This document shows positions 25,554-37,582 of a stretch of 64,000 nt of DNA, piece after piece (the stretch's first letter is position 1; every line of letters starts with the position of its first letter). Location of the stretch: contig CM036617.1 of NCBI GenBank assembly GCA_020746105.1, positions 174,310,412 through 174,374,411 on the forward strand, in the 5' to 3' direction. The notes under the pieces were generated by a model. That model was not told the DNA's origin and ran no database searches. It was given only the letters and a program-made list of their open reading frames with translations. The position numbers and the translations under genes were made by a program. This stretch comes from Trogon surrucura (Eukaryota > Chordata > Aves > Trogoniformes > Trogonidae).

Positions 25554-27165
25554 AGAATCATAGAATCATTAGGGTTGGAAAAGACCTCTAAGATCACCAA
25601 GTTCAACCATCAACTCAACACTGTCATGACCACTAAACCATGTCTCGAAGTGCTGCATCTACATGTTTTTTGAACACCTCTGGGGATGGTGACTCCACCA
25701 CTTCCCTGGGCAACCTGTTCCAATGCTTTACCACTCTTTCAGTAAAGAAATTTTCTCCAGTATTCAATCTTAACCTTCTCTGGCACAACTTGAGCCCATT
25801 TCCTCTCATCCTATCACTCGTTATTTGGGAGAGGAGACCAACAGCCACCTCACTACAGCCTCCTTTCAGGTAGTTGTAAGAGAATGATAAGGTCTCCCCT
25901 CAGTGTCTTCTTCTCCAGACTCAACAATTCCAGTTCCCTCAGCTGCTCCTTGTAAGACATGCTCTCCAGACCTCTCACCAGCTTCTTTCTCCTTCTCTGG
26001 ACCCATTCAAGCACCTCAATGTCTTTCTTGTACTGCAGCACCCCAAAACTGAACACAGTACTCAAGCTGTGGTCTCACTAGCACCAAGTACAGGGACACA
26101 GTTCGCTACTCCTACTGAATGCACTGTCTTTGATTCAGGCAGAGATGTCAATTTCCTTCACGGCCACCTGGGTTCTCAGCTGGTTCATCTTCAGCCATCT
26201 GTCCTCCAGCACCCCCAGATCCTTTTCTGCTGGGAAGCTTACCAGCCAGTCTTCCTCAAGCCTGTAGTGTTGCCTGGGGTTTTTGTGACCCAAGCACAGG
26301 ATCCAGCACTTGGCCTAATTAAACCTCAGACAATTAAACTCAGTCCACCAATCTATCTGGGCTTGGTCATCCAAACAGTTTTTTACCCAGCTAAGAGCAC
26401 ACCTGTCTAAACCATGAGCCACCAACTTCTCTAACAGAATGCTATGGGAGATCGTGTCAAAAGCTTTACTAAAATCCAGGTAGACAACATCCACAGCCTT
26501 TTCCTCATCCACTAGGCAGGTTATGTGGTCATAGAAGGAGGTCAGATTGGTCATGCAGGACCTGCCTTTCATCCTGGTCAAGCCGGACCTGTCTGATCCC
26601 TTGGTTATCATACATATGCCATGTAATTGCATTCAGGATGAACCACTTGATAATCTTCCCTGGTACTGAGGTCAGTCTGACAGGCCTGGAGTTCCCCAGG
26701 TCCTCCTTCCAGCCATTCTTGTAGATGGGTATCACATTGACCATCCTCCAATGATCTGGGACCTCTCCTGTTAACCAGGACTGCTGATAAATGATGGAGA
26801 GTAGCTTGGCAAGCTCCTCTGCCAACTTCCTCAGCACTCTCATGTGTGTCTCATCTGGCTTCATAGACTTATGAGTGTCCATGTGGTGTAGCAGGTCATT
26901 AACTGCTTCCTCTTGGATTATCGGGGCTACATTTCACCCTCCATCCCTGTGCTCTAGCTCTGGGGGTTGAATATCCTGAGGAAAACCGGTCTGACTATTA
27001 AAGACTGAGGCAAAGAAGGCATTAAGTACCCCAGCCTGTCCCTCATCCTTGTTGGCAATGTTCCCCCCCATCCAATAAAGGATGGAGATTCTTCTTGGCT
27101 CTCTTGTTCTTTTTAGTGTTTTTGTAAAAACATTTTTTATTATCTCTTACAACAGAAGATTGTTA
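25554..27165 (-). mobile_element. CR1 LINE, 1.6 kb (CR1-Y-like 3' end)
   Basis: The plus strand starts agaatcatagaatcatt and runs through a 3' UTR typical of a subfamily I recall as CR1-Y (ggttggaaaagacctctaag). The full RT domain follows, and part of the endonuclease-RT linker up to about 27165. Minus-strand frames give RT blocks: TGEVPDHWRMVNVIPIYKNG (26529-26882), then LDFSKAFDTISH with intact motif A (26315-26632), then the C-terminal [14 protein letters not shown] block (25633-25848). At least three frame changes separate them, so the element is dead. Confidence 0.93.
26315..26882 (-). pseudogene. CR1 ORF2 RT palm remnant
   Basis: Two overlapping minus-strand frames encode the RT fingers and palm. 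The upstream frame (26529-26882) has MRVLRKLAEELAKLLSIIYQ and VPGKIIKWFILNAI. The downstream frame (26315-26632) has YLDFSKAFDTISHSILLEKL, with the first catalytic aspartate present. A frameshift near 26580 separates them. The FADD motif is lost from the continuing frame. Confidence 0.85.
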
Positions 27166-28110
27166 TGTCTTAGGTTACTGGACCAAACTAGCCATTAACA
27201 TGGAAGAACTGGAGGTAGATATGGACATTAACAGGAACATTCTTAAGGGTCAAAGAAGATAAAGACTAAGGTATCATAGAAACTTGATTTTTTAGTGTAA
27301 TGCCTAGTGAATACATTTTTTTTTAATTACAAATAATAATTAAAGGGAAAACATGTGGAAGAAAAAACAAAGATCTAGGAAGTATATTATGATTTTCTTT
27401 CCTGTCCTTTAAAAAAGATAGAGAAGAGGGTAAGACTGTTAATTATCAGGACTCTGAGGAAATAAGCTGATCTTCCTAGCCTTTAACTTTTCTATATGAA
27501 TGAAAGCGAGCAGTGGTTGTACGATTAAGTTAATTGCTGATACTATGTGAAAGAAATTATAGAGAGGGTGAAATGTAATGGGTAAATAGTAACTGAATAA
27601 TTACTGATATATTAGAAAGACTATAGCCTAAACAAGGTTAAATTTAACAAATTCTGAATATGGTAAAAAAAAAAACATAATTGTCTAACAGCACTTTTTT
27701 TCAGTTTTCTATTCTGAGCAAGACGTAAGGTTTCTTCAGTTTGCATCCTGACAACTGTCTCAAATTTCGCTTCCCTACTTTCTTAATGTATTTGTCACTT
27801 CCTACTTTTAATATTCTATGACTGTTACTATTGGCTGTGTACTCTCAGATATTGTAGAGCAGACTAGAATTTTGTAGAACAATTTCCTAGTTCATTGTGT
27901 GGAGATGTACAAAGGAAGAAACAAAGATGTTAAAGCTCTCCTTAGGAAAGAGGTGACCTGCAGATAACCATAAGGTCCTTCTTTCCCACGGAGAACATGG
28001 GAGCTTCCCTGGTGGTGCATTAGAGATGTTTCAAAATATGCAATAATAACTTTTTGTTTCTCTCTAGCAAATAAAATGCCCCTTAGAAAGGCTAAAATAT
28101 TTTCTAAAGT
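27166..28110. other. Unique AT-rich DNA
   Basis: No repeat or gene recognised between the CR1 and the microsatellite. Confidence 0.5.
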
Positions 28111-28246
28111 TCTCCTCTCCTCTCCTCTCCTCTCCTCTCCTCTCCTCTCCTCTCCTCTCCTCTCCTCTCCTCTCCTCTCCTCTCCTCTCCTCTCCTCTCC
28201 TCTCCTCTCCTCTCCTCTCCTCTCCTCTCCTCTCCTCTCCTCTCCT
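28111..28246. repeat. Perfect (TCTCC)27 microsatellite
   Basis: Twenty-seven uninterrupted TCTCC units (135 bp) plus one further T. The strand is pure pyrimidine and its complement pure purine. This mirror-like polypurine tract could adopt triplex structure. It reads open in several frames in both directions only because no phase of the unit contains a stop; these frames are not genes. Confidence 0.99.
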
Positions 28247-31200
28247 GCCAACAGTTGAAGATTAAGAATAATTTATTTTTTCCTTTTTTTTAATATACAT
28301 TTTCTGTTAATATGAATTTTAAAAACAGCCTATACACACACCCACAGAAATATAAACAAAAATGACCTGATTGCAGAGAACAACCTGATTGCAGAGTGGT
28401 GATGTAGCTTATATATAGCTTAGAAAATGTAACAGCTCCCTGAAGATAGCAGTTCTTTTTTTCTTACTTCCTTTTGTATTCTCAGCTGTATACTACTTCT
28501 TGCTCTGTTGCAGCATAATATACTCATCTGACCCCTTCAACCTAGTAAGCTTAGATCATTCCATAAGAAAAAAAAATGCAGAAAAATATAATTCCTGCAT
28601 ACTTACATCACAGGGGAGTCACTTGAGCACCAGAAGTGAGGAGGCAACACCACATAACAAGAGTAGGGGAGGGAGAATGAAAATAGAATGGGAAGGAAGT
28701 GAGGACTGGGGTTTTTTGCAACAGCAATTAATAACAAACATTTTAAACACTGGAATACACCACAGGTAAGGGCTTTTTGCAAACTGTTTATTAAACAAAT
28801 GCAGTTTGCTTCAAGGTTTAAATGGCTTTTAGTCTTCCTGAAAGTTAATCCATTCTAAAATTCTAAGAAAATCTAAATGTTTAGCTTTATATTATGATTA
28901 TTGTTCAAGTAAGAGGTTTTTTTGGTTTTGGTTTTTTTTTTTTTAAAAAAATAACTTATTTCAATTTTTCTAATAATGAATACATTTCTTCAGGTCCTGT
29001 GGAAGTATGCTGGTGGTTAAAAATAGCTAATAATATATTCACTACGTCTCTAGATAAATATATTAGTAGAAATTTCTGTCTCGCATAAGAATTATACCAC
29101 TGTTTTGTTGACCTGCATGTTTGCCTCAAACTCTAAAAATATCATTAAATACTTTTTTTTTTAATAGCCAACAGTTACTTTAGTTGGCTTCGTGATCATT
29201 GTTCTCTATTTTATCAAAATATCTTGATGAAAATGGAATCTGTGAAGTAAAGGTGGTATTCCTTGTGAAATATACTGTGCAATCAAATAAGACATTTTGT
29301 TGTTAACATGTCTATTGTTGTACATTTCTCTGATTCATTAAAAACAAGATCAACACCAGCATCAACATCATTACTTGTCCACAGCAACTTCAATTTTTTT
29401 TGTAGTATTGGCACAAGGGGAGTTTTCATTATTATCTTCATTTAAATAGAAAATAGAAATTACTTGTTCAATAGCAATACTTAGTAAGGTATTACTAAAT
29501 CCAAGTCTGTAATTTGTCAGATCTTTAAAATGTGTTGTATTTGTGTTATGTTTTCTAATCACAATTTACCAAAGTTGTTCTCATTTTCTAAGTGTTGTAA
29601 TTTCTGAAATCTGTTTATCATTATCTATGAAAAGGGAAAAAAGATTTTGTACAAAAAAGAGACTCTTGAAATCTGCATATATTTGCAATAGTTGATAAAA
29701 CTGAATTCTACTTAAGACACAAATTTTAATTAATAAAGTATGTTCTTTGTAATGCATTTTACTAATAGATAAAGCTATAGCAGAAAAGCAATATTAGATT
29801 TTTCAGAATTTAGGTAATAATATATGCATGACATTTTCAGTCTGCTTTCCTTCCTGGAAGAAATTTTCTTCTGAAGTCAATGAACTTCTTGGTTTAGAAC
29901 TGTCATCTTACGTTGAAAACAATAAATCTTAGTAAAGTGACATGAGAATTGGGATTCCTGATGACCTAACATTTGAACCCGCAAACATTTTGGTTTTATC
30001 AGAGCATGAAAAAAACCTTGTATATTAAGAAGAAAATAAAAAAACAACAAAAAACCCACCTCACTAGGAATCAAAAAAAGCCAAACCAAATCCACCCAAA
30101 ACAGAACAAAAAAGCCCGGTACAAAATGTGTGAAAAGTAGTTGAACTCCAGAACCCACAAAACTTGTACATTGACCAAAATCTAGCCACTAGCTGACCCT
30201 GATGACTTGTGATTGACAGATTATCTTAAGGTCAAATGTGGCAATTTTCTGGTGGTAACTGTAAAGTAATGTTTGCTACCGTCATTCCAAGATACTTATG
30301 AATTTACTAGTTAGCTAGTAGTTGTCGGACTTTAAAGGAGTATACATACTTTATAAATATTCTGACATTTTAAGATTACAAGAAAATATTGCCTGAGTCA
30401 GCTTCTGTATGGCTCTGTGGTGATGAGCTACATGGAATGTTTCTTTATGAAATAAGAACAACCTCATATTTTCACACAGAAAGAGAACAATAGCTCTCAA
30501 AGGTGCTTTAGGAGCTGATATAACAAGTTTCCTATCTAAGGTCAGTATCAGATGTACATCTGTCAGGAATATTCCAATTTTATCTAATCTGTTCTAAGGA
30601 ACCGACTTTTAGAATCTTTCAACATCCTTGCTCTTGGTAACTTTTTTCATTTTCTGAACCTTTTAAATCTAGCACATTAGATCTGGTTCTATTAATCTCA
30701 TTCCTTCTTGTCTTATGATATGTTTGAATGTTATTTTATCTCCTCTCAGTTTCTTCTAAGGGAGATTTGTCTTGCACAAATAAAGCCCTGGAACATACAA
30801 TGCAACAGCCTTCATGTGGCTGCTGGGGGAAGTGAGCATGATAATCTTGTCTGATTATTGTATAGTCCTAAACTCCTAAAACTGAGTGGTTAAGTTCTGG
30901 TGTAAATTTAAAATGTGTTCACTTAATTTAGGATATAAATAACTATGTTGTTTGCTAGTTCCCTACTGCTGACTAACAGTGAGGTGCAGAAATGTTTGAA
31001 GGGAAAACTCAAGCTTTTTGCTTTTTCTTTTTTTTTTAAAAAAAGGGTGTTTTAGAGCTCCTTAATTCAATCTCATCTCATGGAAACTCATATGTTAAGC
31101 CAGTTAATGAAGTCTCATTAGTCGTTGCTGCTGAAATAATCTGACCACTTGGTTACAAAAGAAACAAAAAATCATCAAGATTTTTTTTTGTGTAATGACT

Positions 31201-32092
31201 GGAGTGGTTTTGTTAAGGAAAGAAAGCAAATATTTGATGAAGGGAGAAAGGACAATGTTTTCAGATACTGGATGAGAATGGTAAATAATTACTCAGTTAT
31301 AAGGTATCTGTCTCCAAAATTTATTCTAACTTTCAAATGACGTGTTTTTATTCCATTGCTTTAAAATGAAACAGTATTTATTGTTTCTTCTTACTTGTTC
31401 TTTTGTGTATTCGGGGAGAGAATAATGCAGATTATCAAGTATGATGAACCAAGCTTGTTTTCAAATGGCATTATCATATATTTGAGACCTGTATAAAAGA
31501 AAATACATTCTTAAGTTATCTTTTAGAATCTCCTGTAAATTGTTTATCTGATGTTCTAGAATAATATAAAAATAAGAATTTCTGATAATGATTAGGCTTT
31601 TATCACTCAGATTTAGATAATGAAAATTTTATGCTTCATTAACTTACAATTTAGAGCACCCTTTCTCCACATGAAAGAAGACCATTTACTAAGGTTTCAA
31701 ATGCAGTCAGCTTTAATACAGAATGCAATTTAATATTTTTAACACAACAAAAATAGTGTTCTAAATGAAGTGATCATTGAAAAAAAACCACTCAAAATGT
31801 CAATGTGCATAGAAGCCAGCAAAACTAAAATGATAGGATTATACAGTGAAAAGGAAGAACTAGGGCAGAGAAAGTTTCTTACTGATTCTTACACCTTCAC
31901 AGAAAAGATCAGCTTGAATCCAACCAATGTGTGTTCATATAACATCTACAAATAAAATTATTCATTAGGAGAGAAAAACTAAGATTCTAATGCTTCTGGA
32001 ACCAAGTGACTATTCTATAGTTTTAAATAAAGTGCAATTGCTGTCTACTAGACATGGAAGAAACGGTGTCAAAAAACTTTTTTCTTTTTTTT
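28247..32092. other. Unique AT-rich DNA
   Basis: Apart from the candidate exon, no repeat family or gene is recognised. A-rich stretches lie at about 30020-30110. The segment 30600-30790 looks faintly repeat-like but could not be assigned. Confidence 0.45.
28486..28765 (+). other. Candidate 280-bp exon with open frame
   Basis: A pyrimidine tract (ttttttcttacttccttttg) ending tattctcag precedes 28486. The sequence at 28761-28769 is cacag|gtaag, a good donor. One forward frame is open across all 280 bp and meets its stop only inside the donor (TAA at 28767-28769). The predicted peptide is not recognised and has no motif. Chance open frames of this size occur elsewhere in this AT-rich window, so support is weak. 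Confidence 0.2.
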
Positions 32093-32097
32093 AAGTG

Positions 32098-33289
32098 TGT
32101 CCTGGTTTGACCCTGGCCGGCCACCAGGTACCCACACAGTCGCTCTCTCACCCCCCCCTTCACTGCTGAACAGGGGGACAAAATATTCCCAAGGGTTCAG
32201 GGTTTGAGATAAGGACAGGGAGATCATTCTCATTTACTGTCCCGGGCAAAACAGACTCAGTTTTGGGGAAATTAGGTGCATTTATTAAAAGAACTAATCA
32301 GAGAAGAGTAGTGAGAAGTGAGAAAAAACAAACAAATCTTAACAAACAAAACAGCTTCCCCCCATCCCTCCCTTCTTCCCAGGCTTAACATCAATCCCGG
32401 TTTCTCCACCTCCTCCCCCCGAGCGGCGCAGGGGGACAGGGAATGGGGGCTGCGGTCAGTTCATCCGACGTTGGTTCCACCGCTTCTTCACTCCGGGGGA
32501 GGATTCTTCACTCTTCCCCAGGGCCATTGTGGGGTCCCTCTCACGGGAGACAAGCTTTATGCTCTCTTCTCTGGCGTGAGTCGTCCCACGAAGGGCAATT
32601 CATCACAAACTGCCCAACGTGAGACACCTCACGAGGGGCAGCCCTCCCCTCGTGAGTCTGAGGCGCAGTCCTTTGGGGGAAACTTCTCCAGCGTGAGTCC
32701 CCCACAGCATCAAAAAGTCCCACCAGCCAACCTACTCCAGCATGGACATTCCTCTCTTCCACGGGCTGCAGGTTCTGGCAGCAACTTGCTCTGATGCGGG
32801 CTTCCCACGGGCTACAGCCTCCTTCAAGCATCCACCCACACGGAGTGGAGTCCTCTGCACGGTGGACATCTACGCGATGATCCTCATGGTGGATATCTGC
32901 ACCCCGCCCATGGGCTGCAGAGGGACAACCCGCTTCACCATGGTCTTCACCACACACCCAGGAGACTCTCTCTGCTCCGGTGCCTGGAGCTCATCCTCCC
33001 CTCCCTCCTTCTTCACTGACCTTGGTGTCTGCACAGATTCTCACTCCTCCGTCTCTGTGCCAACTGTTATGGTACAGTTCTTTTCCCCGTTCTTAGATAT
33101 GTTTTTCACAGAGGCGTTCCTCTGCTATCACCTTACTGATAGGCTCAGTCTTGGCCAGCGACGGGTCCCTCTTTGGAGCCGGTTGGCATTGGCTCTATCA
33201 AACTCGGGGAGCTTCTAGCAGCTTCTTGCAGAAGCCACCCTGCAGCTCCCCCCCCTGCCGCCAAAATCCGGCCAGGTCAAACCAAAACA
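32098..33289 (-). mobile_element. Solo ERVL-type LTR, copy 1
   Basis: A 1192-bp GC-rich element with ends TGTTTTGGTTTGACC (minus-strand start, 33289) and GGTCAAACCAGGACA (minus-strand end, 32098). A perfect 5-bp duplication, aagtg, flanks it at 32093-32097 and 33290-33294. The AATAAA signal (minus) is at 32281-32286, followed by the gaaaactgagtctgttttgc-like 3' region typical of avian ERVL LTRs. There is no internal region, so it is a solo LTR. The 5-bp duplication fits ERVL. The 158-codon frames inside it are not conserved in the second copy. It is CpG-rich compared with its surroundings. Confidence 0.92.
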
Positions 33290-33294
33290 AAGTG

Positions 33295-33747
33295 CCATGA
33301 AAAGTAAGTTTAAAACTTTGTACAGTTTTAGATCCTTAATACGTATTTGTTCTGCCACATGAATTAATACCACATGCTGATTTATGACTGCAAGTGGTTT
33401 GCCAAATAACAGAAAAAAAGTATTTAATAGGTTTTCTTCTTATTTTGTGTTGCAAAAGCTTGGTAATAAAATCCTGACAATAAATCACAGGATGAGATCT
33501 TCATAGAAAAAATTCTTTACATTGCCCATTATTTCATTTAAGTCAGAAAAGTGTGGATAACTCATTAGAAATAGCACAGTGAGAGTTCTCTGCCTTTTAT
33601 TTTTGAAATATATCTGACTACACAAAATAAGAAATTTGTCAAGCAAACCCCTGCAGTTTAGTGTAATAGTGTTGCGTGACCTATAGAAATTTGAAATCTT
33701 TTAAATGTACTACAGTTTATATTGCTTCACATTACCTCAATATTCAC
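33295..33747. other. Unique AT-rich DNA
   Basis: Spacer between the solo LTR and the old CR1. Nothing recognised. Confidence 0.5.
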
Positions 33748-34353
33748 AGAATCACTGAATCACAAAATCACAGAATGGTTGATTTTGGAAGGAACCTCAG
33801 GAGGTCATGTTGTCCTGCCCTCCGGCTCAAACCCAGGACCGAGTCCAAATGGTTTTTGAATTTCTCTAAAAGAGAGCAAAATTCAGGTAGACAATAGCTA
33901 CTGCTCTTCACTCATCTACCAGAGCACTTATTTCATAGAAGATTATAAAGTTGGTTAAGCATGAATTCTCCTAGGTGAATCCATTCTGATTACTCCGTTC
34001 TTGTGATTCATGTGCCTGGAAATGTTTTCCAGAATGAGTTGTTCCATCATATTACCAAGGACTGAGGTGAGGCTGACTGGTCCACACTTCCCTGGGCCAT
34101 CCTTCTTGTCTTTTTTCAAGAAAGCAGTGACATTTTCTTTCTTCCAGTCCTCAGGCACCTGTCTCTATTGCCATAACCCTCCAAATCGAGAGTGATCTCT
34201 CACTGGCACCAATCAGCTCACTCAGCCCTTATGGGTGGATCCCATTAGAGTCCTTGGGTTTCTACATGTCTAGTTTGCTTAAGTATTTGCAGACCTGATT
34301 TTCTTCCATCTTTGCTCCAGATTTTCAACCTGGTCTCTTGGGCTCATGATTTT
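33748..34353 (-). mobile_element. Old CR1 LINE, 3' part with internal deletion
   Basis: The plus strand starts with decayed tail 8-mers (cacagaatcactgaatcac) and the 3' UTR (ggttgattttggaaggaacc). At about 33868 it jumps directly to RT palm sequence (aggtagacaatagctactgc), so ~1 kb covering the C-terminal half of ORF2 is missing. The minus-strand frame 33955-34158 shows PEDWKKENVTAFLKKDKK and the VSLTSVLGNMMEQLILENIS block of the RT. It breaks at 34353, where a decayed LTR is inserted, and resumes at about 34800. Confidence 0.85.
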
Positions 34354-34799
34354 TGATGGGTTAACCTTGGCTGGATGCCAGGTGCTTACCAATCCATTCT
34401 GTCACTCCTCCTCCTCAAATGGACAGGGAAAAGAAACTATGGCCGATTGCTTGTGGGTTGACATAAGGACAGGGAGATCACTCAACAATTAGCACCATGG
34501 ACAAAACAGACTGAACTTGGGGAAATTAATTTAATGCAAATTAAAACCAGAGTAGGATAAGAAGACAGAGAAACAAATATAAAATTATCTTCCTCCTACC
34601 CTTCCCTTTCTCCTGATTAGTATTTTTTCTCCTGATTCCTCTACCTCCTCTCCCTGATCGACATAAGGGGACAGTGAATGAGGATTGTCAATTCATCAAG
34701 CATTTGTGTCTACCTCTCCTTCATTTTCATGCTGTTCCCCTGCTCCAGTGTAGAACTTTCCCATGGGGCACCAAAACCTTGTCATATAAACCCAATACA
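34354..34799 (-). mobile_element. Decayed ERVL-type LTR inside CR1
   Basis: The left end tgatgggttaaccttggctg and the stretch ataaggacagggagatcact, then gacaaaacagactgaacttg, match the 1.2-kb LTR at 32.1 kb at lower identity. The right end, ataaacccaatacagg, resembles the LTR terminus. Length is 446 bp against ~1190, so most of U3 is deleted. The AATAAA region has mutated. Flanking gattt/gattc may be a worn target duplication. It is older than the two full solo LTRs. Confidence 0.7.
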
Positions 34800-36225
34800 G
34801 GATTCCTGAAGACTCATCTTGCTAACAAAGTCTGAGGGTAGAAGGCATTCAGTACTTGAGTCTTTTCTAAGTCTTGTGTCATAAGGTCCCCTGTCCCATT
34901 TAGCTGTGGACCCACATTTACCTTTGTTTTCCTTTTGCTACCTACATACTTCTAGAAGACCTACTTGTTGTCTTTGACATTCTTGACCAGATTCAATTTC
35001 AAGTCTTTCCTAACACCATCTTTGTATGGTTGGACAGTGTCTATATTCAGCCTCTGTTTCCACCTTTTGTATACTTTCTTTTTATGTTTGAATTTTGTCA
35101 GGAGCCTTCTGGCATTTTTGCCTGGCTTCCTGCTTCTTGGGATACACAGCTCCTGAATACATGACTGTGTTTATTAACAAGCTTTCTTGGATCCCTCTTT
35201 CCTCCAGGGCCTTATCCCACAGGACTCTTTCAAGCAAATCCTTGAAGAAGCCAAAGTTTGCATTCCTGGAGTTCAGGGTTGTGATCTTTTTGCCTTCTTT
35301 TTTCTTCTCAGGATTCTGAACTCTAACATCTCACTGTCACTGAAGCCAAGGCAATGATTAATTTTCACATCCTTAATGAATCCTTCCTTTTTTTGTGAGT
35401 ACAATGTCTGGAAGAACACCTGTCCTCATTGAGTCCTCTCACTTGGATCAGAAATTTTTCATCTGTTCTATCCAGGAACCTCTAGGACTGCTTATGCCCC
35501 ACAGTGTTGTCCTTCTAGCAGATATCAGCGCGGTTGAAGTCTCCCATAAAGACCAGGGCCTGTGCATGTGAGGCTGCTCCTATCCATCTATAGAGAGACT
35601 CATCCACTCATTTTTCCTCGTCAGGTGTCCTGAAGAAGTCAGCCACTACAATGTCACCTATATTTATTTGCTCTTTTATCCTTACCCATAAGATCTCATT
35701 TGGCTCATAATCCATCCTCAGGCAGAGTTCCACGAACTACATTTATTCTCTTACATAAAGGACAGCTTTCTCTCCTGGTCTTTCCAGCTTGTTCTCATAG
35801 AGTCTGTACCTCCTCAATGTAATGTTCTAGTCATGGGAGCCATCCGACCACGTCTCCACGATGCCAACAAGAGCATAGCACTGCAACAACACACAGATCT
35901 CTTAGATGTCACTTTTATTTCCCACACTATGGGCATTAGTGCATATAGACTTCAGAGACGCACCTCAAACTTTTAATTTCCCAGAAACTGTCTGGCTGGG
36001 GGTTTTTTTCCATAATGGTCACTTGTGAGCACATCCTTTCTTAACATGTAGATGCTGCTGGTGCCCCCTCTAGAGATTTAATTTTTTGATTTTGCATACC
36101 CTTTCATGACATCATTCCAGATCCTTTGCTTTTCAGTCATGTCCATTATTCCTTCACATGGCTGTTAGTAACCATCTTCCTCCCTCCATTACACCTAGGT
36201 TAAAGCCCTCCTTATCCTAAAACTT
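34800..36225 (-). mobile_element. Old CR1 LINE, linker and endonuclease part
   Basis: Continues the CR1 broken at 34353. On the minus strand it covers the start of the RT linker back into the endonuclease (EN) domain. Recognisable antisense consensus blocks include gggccttatcccac (35208), gtccttctagcagatatcag (35509) and gggagccatccgaccacgtctccacgatgcc (35837). These match the N-terminal EN region of ORF2. Many stops and indels are present and no long frame remains. Endonuclease sequence is seen in no other CR1 in this window. The upstream edge fades out near 36225. Confidence 0.8.
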
Positions 36226-37577
36226 TAAACCATCTGCAAATGTTTTATCACAATATATTATATTGTATGAAAAGATAGAAAACAGTCATTAAAACTAGGG
36301 GTAGGCCCAAGTGTTACTGAGACTACTGATCAGCTTTAATCAGAACCAGATGCTCCAAGAAAACAGTTGTAAATTAAGATTAATTTAAATTAATCTACCT
36401 TAAAGCAAATTGACTGTAATCAAAACAGATTTTACAACTTGATATAAAAGAACATAAAATTAAACTTTACCAGTCCAGAAAAGGATGTATTATCTGCATA
36501 AATTCAAGATTGATAAAATGTTATAACAGTATTTCTAATGTATATGTCTTTGAAACTCCTTTGTCCACTTTTTCTTTCTGATTTCTTTTCAAGTGCTGTC
36601 CGGTTACTGCAGAATAATTAACTTAAATCCCAGATATTTATATAATACTTGAAAATATCTGAAATATTCTTTACAGCACTTCATTACAAATTTTTCAAGT
36701 TTGATACTAGGGAATAGACAAGAAAAAATGTTCAATTTATGCTCATTTAAATTGGATAGTCTTCAAAGAATGGTCACAAATAATTAAGACAGTAAGAGAA
36801 AAGTCATCTATTTGGAGATAAAGGTGATTCACAGATCAATATATTTGTTCTTTAGCACAACAACCTACTAAAAATCAGAGGTTTACAAAATCTCAACTCC
36901 TTAATTCAATTATCTAAATGATGATTGAATTGAACTTTGTTGGTTCATTTGATTATAGGGCTGTGTAAAAATAGTTTATCAAATCAAGAAATGACTTCTA
37001 GGCCAAAAAAAAAAACCCAATCCAGTGAAATAGATTTAAATTCAGTCATTTTGTTTGCTGGATATTTTAAATAAAAGAAACATAAAATATATTTATCTTC
37101 TAGATTTTGGGTTAATCTACTATTCTCTGAAATTATCTTAAGCAACAAAACAGAAATATCAAAAATGTGGACAGTGTGATTAAAAAGTATTACATTTTCA
37201 CAATTCTCTTACACAGTCCAAACAAAAACATCATTAATTTCATAAATGATTCTTATAAACCACTGTCTTCTCCAATATACGTGCATAACTTTATACATTT
37301 TAATGAGATATGTACATAAGAAGATACTCTTTTTTTATTCTGACAATGCTTGGTTTTTTAATAAGATATGTTATATCAAGAGGTTTAAAATTAATGTTTA
37401 TTTTATTCCTAACTATACAAGGCACAGGATGGGTTACAGTTTATATCAGAATGTGTGTTTTTCAAATGAGTATTGCACAACATTCCTCACATATCTTAGC
37501 TACATCATGGCTAGGATTCGCCAACCTTCCCATATCTTCGTGGTCATTTATTACTGTCTAAATTTTCTGGTCTGAGG
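36226..37577. other. Unique AT-rich DNA
   Basis: Very AT-rich; no repeat or gene recognised. The 109-codon frame at 37246-37575 is tyrosine/phenylalanine-rich and looks random. Confidence 0.5.
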
Positions 37578-37582
37578 CTTAC

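Noticed and set aside
27892-28251. Minus-strand frame with an arginine/glutamate-rich repeat
   Set aside because: Produced by the TCTCC microsatellite, which has no stop in any phase.
30600-30790. Possible very old LINE fragment
   Set aside because: Only a vague resemblance to antisense CR1 coding sequence; no tail, UTR or peptide block could be matched.
32318-33218. Two 158-codon open frames at 32318-32794 and 32742-33218
   Set aside because: Both fall inside a solo LTR, antisense to it, and are not kept in the same frame in the second LTR copy at 55.6-56.8 kb.
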